From contig CAYXRN010000027.1 of NCBI GenBank assembly GCA_964467635.1, positions 1 through 28,370 on the forward strand: 28,370 nt of DNA, given 5' to 3'. This document shows positions 1 through 6,158 of the stretch, in pieces (positions within the stretch are counted from its first letter, which is position 1; every line of letters starts with the position of its first letter). Under the pieces are notes generated by a model. The model was not told the DNA's origin. It searched no databases and worked only from the letters and a program-made list of their open reading frames with translations. The translations under genes were made by a program, and so were the position numbers. Origin of the DNA: FW021-bin31 sp964467635. GTDB lineage: Bacteria; Bacteroidota; Bacteroidia; Chitinophagales; Chitinophagaceae.

Positions 1-64
1 GTTCCAAAAATCGTTAATTCGGTATGGGAAATATTTCCTAACTTACACAAAAAACGTATAGGCC

Positions 65-1834
65 ATGGCTTTAGCGCATATAAATTCTTTTTCCGGGGGG
101 AGTTTTTTGATCAAAGATTCATCTGCAGCAGATGTTTTTTCCCCGGAGGCATTCACGGAAGAACAGCTCATGATACGCGATATGTGTCACGCTTTTATCG
201 CCGCCGAGGTGAAACCCGTATTAGAAGAAATAGATCAGCAGCAACCCGGTTTGATGGAATCGCTCCTGGAGAAAAGCGGCGAGCAGGGATTGTTGGGAGC
301 TGCTTTTCCCGAGCAATACGGCGGTCTGGATAAAGACTTTATAACCGCTACGCTGATCAACGAGGCACTGGGGGCGGGCCATTCCTATTCGGTGGCAATG
401 GCCGCCCATACGGGCATCGGCTCGCTGCCGGTATTGTATTTCGGTACCGAAGCGCAGAAAGAGAAATACCTGCCACGGCTTGCGACCGGTGAAATAAAGG
501 CTTCTTACGCCTTGTCGGAACCAGACGCGGGTTCCGATGCACTGAGCGTACATACGACGGCTGCCTTGAGTGAAGATGGGAAATATTATCTACTCAATGG
601 GCAAAAGTGCTGGATTACCAATTCGGGTTTTGCAGACCTGTTCACCGTTTTTGCTAAAATAGATGGCAAGGAATTCACCGCCTTCCTCGTCGAAAAGGGA
701 CTGGAAGGATTGTCCTTAGGAGCGGAAGAACATAAAATGGGCATCAAGGGGTCCTCCACCAGGCAGGTGTTTTTTGAAAAGGTGAAGGTTCCTGTAGAGA
801 ACCTCCTGGGAGAAGCGGGTAAAGGACATAAAATAGCCTTCAATATTTTAAATATCGGCCGTTTGAAGCTCTGTGCTGCGGCATTGGGCGGCGCTAAAAG
901 CATCGCAGCTACCAGCGTCAAATATGCGAAGGACAGAAAACAGTTTGACCGGCCTATAGCTTCCTTTGGAGCGATACAATATAAGCTTGCAGAGCAGGTG
1001 GTGCGTATTTACACAACGGAATCCGCCCTTTATCGCACGGCCGCCTATATAGACGCCATGGAGAAACGGCTGTTGGAGGAGAAGACCCCGTACCAGGATG
1101 CGGCCATGCGGTCGGCTGAGGAGTATGCCGTGGAGTGTGCCATACTGAAGGTAGCCGGAAGCGAAGCGCTTGATTATGTGGTGGATGAGGGGGTACAGAT
1201 TCATGGCGGCAATGGTTTTATAGACGAATACGAGGTCTCCAGGGCGTACCGGGACTCCCGGATCAACCGTATTTTTGAAGGTACCAACGAAATTAACCGG
1301 CTGCTGATCCCGGGCATGCTGGTGAAGCGCGCTTTGAAAGGACGGCTTGACCTGATGCAACCCGCCCTGGAAGTGCAAAAAGAGCTGCTGGCTATTCCCG
1401 ACCTGTCACCGGAGACGGATACTGCGGATTTTACAGCTGAAAAAAAGCAGATCGGCCAATTGAAAAAGAGCATCTTAATGGTGGCCGGCGCCGCTGTACA
1501 ACGGCTGGGCGAAAAGCTGGAGCAGGAACAGGAGTTGCTGATGAACCTGGCCGATATGCTGATTGAGCTCTACCTGGCAGAAAGCACCTTGCTCCGGGTG
1601 ATGAAACAAAGCGATCAGGGGTCATCCGATATCCTGCGTGTTTATCTGTGTGATGTGGTGGACCGCTTCACGCATTACGGTAGAAACGCCATCAATGCTT
1701 TCGCCGAAGGGGATGAACAGCGAATGTTGCTGATGGGCCTTAAACGCTTTTGTAAATTTCATCCATTTTTGCAGGTCTTTAATACTGCGGCTGCCAGAAG
1801 AAAGATAGCCGAAAATGCCTTAAGCAAGTCTTAA
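65..1834 (+). CDS. Acyl-CoA dehydrogenase, long VLCAD-like form
   Basis: FAD-dependent enzyme that introduces the 2,3 double bond into acyl-CoA in the first step of fatty-acid beta-oxidation; cytoplasmic. Both family signatures are visible: ALSEPDAGSDA at about residues 149-159, and the block from GVQIHGGNGF (about 376) to FEGTNEI (404-410), in which Glu405 aligns with the catalytic base of medium-chain and very-long-chain dehydrogenases. At 589 residues it exceeds the usual 380-400; the extra C-terminal 170 residues or so resemble the helical extension of the VLCAD/ACAD9 type. The start is kept because the first residues (INSFSGGSFLIKDSS) resemble the N-terminus I recall for Bacteroidota members. 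No Shine-Dalgarno sequence is evident. A thiolase gene often precedes this type, but that would lie outside the window. The chain-length preference cannot be read from the sequence. Confidence 0.93.
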   Translation: MALAHINSFSGGSFLIKDSSAADVFSPEAFTEEQLMIRDMCHAFIAAEVKPVLEEIDQQQPGLMESLLEKSGEQGLLGAAFPEQYGGLDKDFITATLINEALGAGHSYSVAMAAHTGIGSLPVLYFGTEAQKEKYLPRLATGEIKASYALSEPDAGSDALSVHTTAALSEDGKYYLLNGQKCWITNSGFADLFTVFAKIDGKEFTAFLVEKGLEGLSLGAEEHKMGIKGSSTRQVFFEKVKVPVENLLGEAGKGHKIAFNILNIGRLKLCAAALGGAKSIAATSVKYAKDRKQFDRPIASFGAIQYKLAEQVVRIYTTESALYRTAAYIDAMEKRLLEEKTPYQDAAMRSAEEYAVECAILKVAGSEALDYVVDEGVQIHGGNGFIDEYEVSRAYRDSRINRIFEGTNEINRLLIPGMLVKRALKGRLDLMQPALEVQKELLAIPDLSPETDTADFTAEKKQIGQLKKSILMVAGAAVQRLGEKLEQEQELLMNLADMLIELYLAESTLLRVMKQSDQGSSDILRVYLCDVVDRFTHYGRNAINAFAEGDEQRMLLMGLKRFCKFHPFLQVFNTAAARRKIAENALSKS

Positions 1835-1842
1835 ATCTTCGT

Positions 1843-1873
1843 CCGGCAGGCGGCTGTGGGCGAGCTGAGCCGG
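1843..1873 (+). terminator. Possible hairpin terminator after the acyl-CoA dehydrogenase gene
   Basis: Starting 9 bases after the stop codon, CCGGC (1843-1847) pairs with GCCGG (1869-1873), and inside it CGGCT (1851-1855) pairs with AGCTG (1863-1867) with one G-U pair. The loop is 7 bases. No T-run follows, so it may be a weak terminator or a 3' end stabiliser. Confidence 0.35.
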
Positions 1874-1907
1874 CCAGAATGAAAAACGGAAAATAAATTC
1901 TGAAATA

Positions 1908-1946
1908 CTAATATTATTAGCAAAATAATGCTAACTTTGTTAGCAT
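1908..1946 (+). promoter_or_regulatory. Array of TTAGCA half-sites with a -7 promoter element at the radical SAM gene start
   Basis: Two similar 15-base units, CTAATATTATTAGCA (1908-1922) and CTAACTTTGTTAGCA (1931-1945), lie 23 bases apart. Each is an inverted repeat (CTAAT-ATT-ATTAG; ATGCTAAC-TTT-GTTAGCAT at 1928-1946). Between them TTAGCA-N6-TGCTAA (1917-1934) forms a third dyad. TAACTTTG (1932-1939) matches the Bacteroidota -7 consensus TAnnTTTG, so transcription would begin at or next to the ATG at 1945. No clear -33 element is seen. A repressor binding these half-sites would block the promoter; which repressor is unknown. Confidence 0.6.
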
Positions 1947-3003
1947 GATGAACAGTGAGCTGCAAAAGGGGCGGGGTGCTCAGTTCAACCCCGCCAACCG
2001 CTTTTTGCCGACCAGCTATGAACGCCTTCACCCGGAAGCCATAGATGAATGGGAGGAAGAGCCGCAGAAAACAACGTTTTACGAAGAAACCTCCAAAACC
2101 ATTGTCAACAGGGTCAACAGCCCGGATTTGGGAATGGAATACTCCCTTAATCCCTACCAGGGCTGTGAACATGGTTGCATTTATTGCTATGCCCGAAATT
2201 CTCACCAGTATTGGGGTTTTAGTGCCGGCAAAGATTTTGAACAAAAGATTATAGTCAAGAAAAATGCCCCGGCCTTGTTTAAAAAATTCATGGAAAAGAA
2301 AAACCGGGAAGTCCATCCGGTATGCATCTCGGGAAATACCGATTGTTACCAGCCCATAGAAAGAAAGTTGAGGCTGACACGACAAATCCTGGCACTGGCG
2401 CTGGACTATAACCAGCCCGTAAGCATGATCACTAAAAACGCGTTGATTCTGAGAGATAAGGACCTGTTGAAAGCTTTAGCGGAAAAAAACCTGGTCATGG
2501 TATATATGTCCATAACGGCCCTGGATGAAACGCTGCGCAGGTTGATGGAACCCCGTACAGCCGCTTATGCCAAGCGGCTGCAGGTTATCGGCCAGTTGAG
2601 CAGGGAAGGAGTTCCTACCGGTGTTATGAACGCGCCCATCATTCCGGGGATCAACGACCAGGAGATGCCGGGTGTATTGCGGGCCGCCCGGGAAGCGGGG
2701 GCCTGCCGGGCGGGATATACGATCGTTCGGTTGAATGGGGAAATCGGCGCCATCTTCAAGGACTGGCTACAAAAAGCTTTCCCTGACCGGGCTGCTAAAG
2801 TATGGCGGCATATCCAAAACTGCCATGCGGGCAATGTAAACGACAGCAGGTGGGGAAAGCGCATGCGCGGAACGGGCGGAATGGCAGAAAGCGTGGCCCA
2901 GCAATTTAAGATTCATTGCACAAAAAACGGGTTGAACCTAAAGCGGGTTAAGCTGGATTGTTCCCGATTTTGCATACCGGGCGGCCAATTGAAATTGTTC
3001 TAG
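1945..3003 (+). CDS. PA0069 family radical SAM protein (SplB-like)
   Basis: Radical S-adenosylmethionine protein related to the spore photoproduct lyase fold. The [4Fe-4S] cluster motif CEHGCIYC (CxxxCxxC) provides Cys74, Cys78 and Cys81, and it follows the family-typical stretch VNSPDLGMEYSLNPYQG. The substrate of this subfamily is not established as far as I know; a role in DNA damage is often suspected because homologues occur beside mutagenesis genes (ImuB/DnaE2) in some bacteria. Length 352 residues, usual for the family. ATG 1945 or the next codon (1948) starts translation; the -7 element ends 5 bases upstream, so the mRNA may be leaderless. The gene stands alone and the next gene downstream is convergent. 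Confidence 0.9.
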   Translation: MMNSELQKGRGAQFNPANRFLPTSYERLHPEAIDEWEEEPQKTTFYEETSKTIVNRVNSPDLGMEYSLNPYQGCEHGCIYCYARNSHQYWGFSAGKDFEQKIIVKKNAPALFKKFMEKKNREVHPVCISGNTDCYQPIERKLRLTRQILALALDYNQPVSMITKNALILRDKDLLKALAEKNLVMVYMSITALDETLRRLMEPRTAAYAKRLQVIGQLSREGVPTGVMNAPIIPGINDQEMPGVLRAAREAGACRAGYTIVRLNGEIGAIFKDWLQKAFPDRAAKVWRHIQNCHAGNVNDSRWGKRMRGTGGMAESVAQQFKIHCTKNGLNLKRVKLDCSRFCIPGGQLKLF

Positions 3004-3049
3004 GAACCTGCGCTTTACGGATCCCCAAAAATAATCACTCATGAGGTAG

Positions 3050-3083
3050 CCTGCCAACAAGATGCTATTTCTTTAGCAGCAGG
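3050..3083. terminator. Possible hairpin between convergent genes
   Basis: Outer arms CCTGC (3050-3054) and GCAGG (3079-3083) enclose an inner hairpin TGCTA-TTTCTT-TAGCA (3063-3078). It lies between the radical SAM stop and the end of the small minus-strand gene, where a bidirectional terminator would be expected. The stem is interrupted and no strong T-run follows, so this is weak. Confidence 0.25.
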
Positions 3084-3146
3084 TTTGTGCAAAAATGGAG
3101 GGGTGCGCGTAAAATGATATTTGCGGTTTGTAAAGGTCTCGTTGTG

Positions 3147-3380
3147 TCAAAATTTATCGCCTACCATTTTTCTCAGCCTGGACAACACCTTTCTCAATTC
3201 CTCATTTTGGTGGCGGAGCAACTCCAGCTCTGTTTGACTGTTTTTAACCGTATCGCGGTATTCGATCAGGTCGGCTTGTGCCTGCCTGACCAGGGAGAGC
3301 GCCTTGATGAGGATGTTGGTTGACTCATCGTTTACAAATGGCAAAGGCGGTAGGTTCTTTTCTTTTTCGGATTCTTTCAT
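3147..3380 (-). CDS. Small coiled-coil protein of unknown function
   Basis: I do not recognise a family. The 77-residue product starts with a charged, proline-containing segment (MKESEKEKNLPPLPFV) and then becomes helical and amphipathic. From about residue 38 onward (LIEYRDTVKNSQTELELL and on to the C-terminus) leucines, valines and isoleucines recur at heptad spacing between charged residues, which predicts a parallel coiled coil. There is no signal peptide or membrane segment. It is convergent with the radical SAM gene and 225 bases downstream of the AraC gene on the same strand. The overlapping plus-strand frame looks less protein-like. Coding status rests on residue composition alone. 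Confidence 0.55.
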   Translation of the reverse strand: MKESEKEKNLPPLPFVNDESTNILIKALSLVRQAQADLIEYRDTVKNSQTELELLRHQNEELRKVLSRLRKMVGDKF

Positions 3381-3605
3381 GAGACCGTATTTTCTCCTAT
3401 ACTTTTTATGCTATGGTATTTTTCCCTTCCGATGGAAAAAGTGCACATAGCTATTTCACAAAATGTGATAAACCAGCAGCTATTTGCCCAAACGCAGGGG
3501 ATCACAGTGAATTAGTGTATTCATCTTTCTCGATTTTAATGGAATAATGCTACAAAAATATTTAACCGGATAAAATTGGAATTGTAAAAAAGGGACAAAA
3601 GGAAA
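3381..3605. other. Intergenic stretch with small dyads upstream of the coiled-coil gene
   Basis: 225 bases between the AraC stop and the small gene. It contains TCACA-AAA-TGTGA (3456-3468), TCACAGTGA (3502-3510), GAAT-N6-ATTC (3509-3522), and on the minus strand TATTTTTG (3553-3560), which matches the TAnnTTTG -7 consensus and could serve the coiled-coil gene with a leader of about 165 bases. No further gene is evident. Confidence 0.3.
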
Positions 3606-4436
3606 TTAGTCCACCGGAATAGCCCTTCGCCTGCGCTCGTCTTCAATGAATTGGAGGTATTCGGAGGGGGACTGTGGGGAAAAACGTTTAAAATCGCGGA
3701 TAAAATGAGCCTGGTCGAAATAGCCCAGTTGGTAGGCCAGGTCCGTTAAGCTTGTTTGGAGGCCGTGTTCCAAGCTGTTCCTTGCCGCATTATAGCGAAC
3801 AATCCGAAGGTACGTTTTGGGGTTCATCCCATGGAAATTCCTAAAAGCGCGTTGCAAGGTCTTCTTCCCGGTATTGGTCAGTTCCTGCAGTCTTTCACAG
3901 GAAATATTTCCCTGGTATCCTTCTATCAGGGCAATAGCCTGCGCCACGGTTTTCAGCCGGTCGGGCAGCTGTACCTTCCGCCGTTGACGCTTTAGAAAAT
4001 CTTCCAGGACGCCTATGGCCGCCTTTATATTTTTTGTGTGCTGCATGGCTTCACACAGGCGTGTCAGCTGATTGCCCCATACCGCTTCCGCATCAACGGC
4101 CCTGTTGGTAAAATGGGCGATATTGATGCCCGTAAGCCTTGCAAGCCCCAGGGGTCTGAATCGTACGCCGATAATATAACCATCGTTTTCCGGGCATCCG
4201 TACATGACCGTATAGCTGGTGGTTTGTCCGAAAAAATAGGCGGTTTTCGTCAGCAGCACGGCTTTGCCCTCCCGTTCGACATATTTCTTGAGGTGGGTAA
4301 AGTTGAACATCAATCCTTCGAATAACGGGGTGGCATACCGCTGCTCCGCATAACAATTTTGGTTTATGCGGGCGTACCAATAGGAGATTACCACATCGGC
4401 AAGCTCCGGGGTGGGGGGGAACAGATGGTACAACAT
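3606..4436 (-). CDS. AraC family transcriptional regulator
   Basis: DNA-binding regulator with the two helix-turn-helix motifs of the AraC/XylS family at the C-terminus. The second is clear in SLTDLAYQLGYFDQAHF followed by FSPQSPSEYL; the first covers ISCERLQELTNTGKKTLQRA. The N-terminal 150 residues (starting LYHLFPPTPELADVVISYWYA) match the sensor-like domain found in many Bacteroidota AraC proteins (DUF6597 type, from memory). An upstream ATG at 4472 would add 12 residues, but I prefer 4436: homologues begin close to this point, and the upstream extension is occupied by two palindromes that look like operators. It follows the GHL10 glycosidase gene on the same strand with a hairpin in between. 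Ligand and targets are unknown. Confidence 0.85.
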   Translation of the reverse strand: MLYHLFPPTPELADVVISYWYARINQNCYAEQRYATPLFEGLMFNFTHLKKYVEREGKAVLLTKTAYFFGQTTSYTVMYGCPENDGYIIGVRFRPLGLARLTGINIAHFTNRAVDAEAVWGNQLTRLCEAMQHTKNIKAAIGVLEDFLKRQRRKVQLPDRLKTVAQAIALIEGYQGNISCERLQELTNTGKKTLQRAFRNFHGMNPKTYLRIVRYNAARNSLEHGLQTSLTDLAYQLGYFDQAHFIRDFKRFSPQSPSEYLQFIEDERRRRAIPVD

Positions 4437-4443
4437 AGGGCAT

Positions 4444-4481
4444 AAAGATACAATACGTATCTTTAAGATCATAATGATCTT
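4444..4481 (-). promoter_or_regulatory. Two tandem palindromes, putative operator of the AraC gene
   Basis: AAAGATAC-AATAC-GTATCTTT (4444-4464) is followed directly by AAGATCAT-A-ATGATCTT (4465-4481). Both have 8-base arms, both begin AAGAT and end ATCTT, and their centres (4454 and 4473) lie 19 bases apart, nearly two helical turns. They end 8 bases upstream of the ATG at 4436. The arrangement suggests cooperative binding of two dimers at this promoter; the binding protein is not identified. Confidence 0.55.
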
Positions 4482-4505
4482 GTAAAATAATAACCCGCGG
4501 TAGTT

Positions 4506-4518
4506 CCGCCTTCGGCGG
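4506..4518 (-). terminator. GC-rich hairpin just after the GHL10 gene
   Basis: CCGCC-TTC-GGCGG (plus-strand reading) forms a 5-base-pair GC stem with a 3-base loop, beginning 3 bases after the stop codon of the glycosidase gene. On the minus strand it is followed by a mixed AT-rich stretch rather than a pure T-run. It may terminate or attenuate read-through into the AraC gene. Confidence 0.4.
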
Positions 4519-4521
4519 CTG

Positions 4522-6108
4522 CTATCCCCCCAGATAAATGGCCTTGGGCACCCGGGCGTTTTTAGAAGGCACCTTTAAAAGGTCCCGGGCTTCACTTTCA
4601 TTATGCAACCGATCCAGGGCTGTAATTTCGTAGCGGTAGTGCTTTCCGACCACGGCCGAAGTGTCCAGGTAGGACTGTACATAGCGTGGGTTTTTTGAAA
4701 ATTTTTTATTGACGATGGCCAGGATGTACTTGGGGTTGCTCCGGTCTGCGACGGCACCTTCAGGAAACCGGTAGACGACAAATTGGGTGGTTTGAAAAGT
4801 GGTGTCTTCATCGCGCCATTGCACCAGGTAGCCTTGCTTTGTTTTGAGAATGCCTTCGGGCCGGGGGGCGGCCGGGGCGATGCTGTCAATCCAGGGCATG
4901 CGCGGAAGAAGAGCAGGATAACGATAATAGTGAAAGGCCAGGCTGTCACTGAACCCGAGCGGGTTGTCGTAAAAAACCGAAGCGCTGAAATACATGCTGC
5001 CTTTTACCGTTTTATACGTTCTGTTGGCCTGGATCTGGCGTGGCATTTCGTCTGGATTCTTCCAGGCGCCGCTGCTGCCGATGCGATAGAGGCCCTGGCC
5101 GATGTACAATTGCTTTCCATACGTGTGATTCGCCCACCATTTTAACAAGACGCCATAGGGGGCAGCCGGCTGGTTGAAGTCCCAGTAAATTTGCGGACAC
5201 ACATAGTCGATCCAGCCTTTTTTCAGCCACAATAAGACATCTGCATAAAGGTCATCATAGTTGGTTTGTCCGGCACGGGTCATGGAGCCTTGCGGGTCAT
5301 CGGAATGGTTTCGCCACACCCCGAAGGGGCTGATGCCAAATTTTACCCAGGGCTTGGTGGATTTAATCGCTGTAGACAGCATTTGTATAATCGTGTCTAC
5401 ATTATGGCGTCGCCAGTCCGGCCGGCTCATGCCGTTGCCATATTTTTTATACGCTTTCAAATCCGGAAACTCCTTGCCGGCTATGCGGTAAGGATAAAAA
5501 TAGTCGTCGAAATGAATGGCGTCTACATCGTATCTATTGACGATGTCTTTGATCACTTTCACTAAAAAGTCTCTCACTTCCGGCAGACCGGGGTTGAAGT
5601 ATTTTTTGCTTCCATATCTTACAAACCATTCGGGATGAATACGTACGGGGCTGCCTTTGGCCAGTTCATCCGCTTTGCTCAGGTTGAAAACCGCGCGATA
5701 AGGATTGCACCACGCGTGGAATTCCATACCTCTTTCGTGTGCTTCTTTGATCATGAATTTTAATGGATCATAATAAGGCGCCGGTTGCTTCCCCTGTTCA
5801 CCCGTCAGCCAGTAACTCCAGGGCTCAAGTGCTGAGGGATAAAACGCATCCGCTGCAGGTCTTATCTGTACCACTACCGCGTTCATGCCTACTTTTTTCA
5901 GCTCATCCAGCAGACGAATGTATTCCGCTTTCTGGGTGGCTGACGGCAGTCCCGGCCTGGAAGGCCAATCTATATTGGCCACCGTCGCTATCCAGGCGGC
6001 CCGCAGCTCCCGTTTGGGGGCCTGCTGCGCATAACTGTCGGTGGTGGTTACTGATAAACATGCCAGTAAAATAAAGAGGCCCAGGTTCTTCTTTGATCTT
6101 TGCTGCAC
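4522..6108 (-). CDS. Secreted GHL10 (DUF187) family glycoside hydrolase
   Basis: Glycosidase-like protein of the family 10-like (GHL10) type, related to Bacillus YngK and to E. coli DigH/YddW, which cuts denuded peptidoglycan glycan strands. Family features: RAAWIATVANIDWPSRPG near the mature N-terminus, VDAIHFDDYFYPYRI, FGISPFGVWRN and DYVCPQIYWDFNQPAAPYG. A C-terminal segment of about 120 residues ending in HYRYEITALDRLHNESEA resembles a fibronectin-III-like module. No ATG is available at the start: a TTG at 6168 overlaps the histidine kinase stop, and a GTG at 6108 gives a compact signal peptide (QQRSKKNLGLFILLACLSV, then a DSYAQ cleavage region). I prefer the GTG. It lies directly downstream of a sensor kinase, so coupled expression is likely. 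Action on peptidoglycan is an inference from homologues. Confidence 0.85.
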   Translation of the reverse strand: MQQRSKKNLGLFILLACLSVTTTDSYAQQAPKRELRAAWIATVANIDWPSRPGLPSATQKAEYIRLLDELKKVGMNAVVVQIRPAADAFYPSALEPWSYWLTGEQGKQPAPYYDPLKFMIKEAHERGMEFHAWCNPYRAVFNLSKADELAKGSPVRIHPEWFVRYGSKKYFNPGLPEVRDFLVKVIKDIVNRYDVDAIHFDDYFYPYRIAGKEFPDLKAYKKYGNGMSRPDWRRHNVDTIIQMLSTAIKSTKPWVKFGISPFGVWRNHSDDPQGSMTRAGQTNYDDLYADVLLWLKKGWIDYVCPQIYWDFNQPAAPYGVLLKWWANHTYGKQLYIGQGLYRIGSSGAWKNPDEMPRQIQANRTYKTVKGSMYFSASVFYDNPLGFSDSLAFHYYRYPALLPRMPWIDSIAPAAPRPEGILKTKQGYLVQWRDEDTTFQTTQFVVYRFPEGAVADRSNPKYILAIVNKKFSKNPRYVQSYLDTSAVVGKHYRYEITALDRLHNESEARDLLKVPSKNARVPKAIYLGG

Positions 6109-6158
6109 AATGAAGGGTTTCAGGTCAATAATGGGTTGCAATTTAGCTGAAAACACGC

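Noticed and set aside
1831..2385. Minus-strand open frame opposite the start of the radical SAM gene
   Set aside because: It lies across the cluster-binding motif of a clear radical SAM protein and over its promoter; it is an antisense artefact.
3456..3468. TCACAAAATGTGA as a CRP-like site
   Set aside because: CRP sites have TGTGA first, then six bases, then TCACA. Here the half-sites are in the opposite order with a 3-base spacer.
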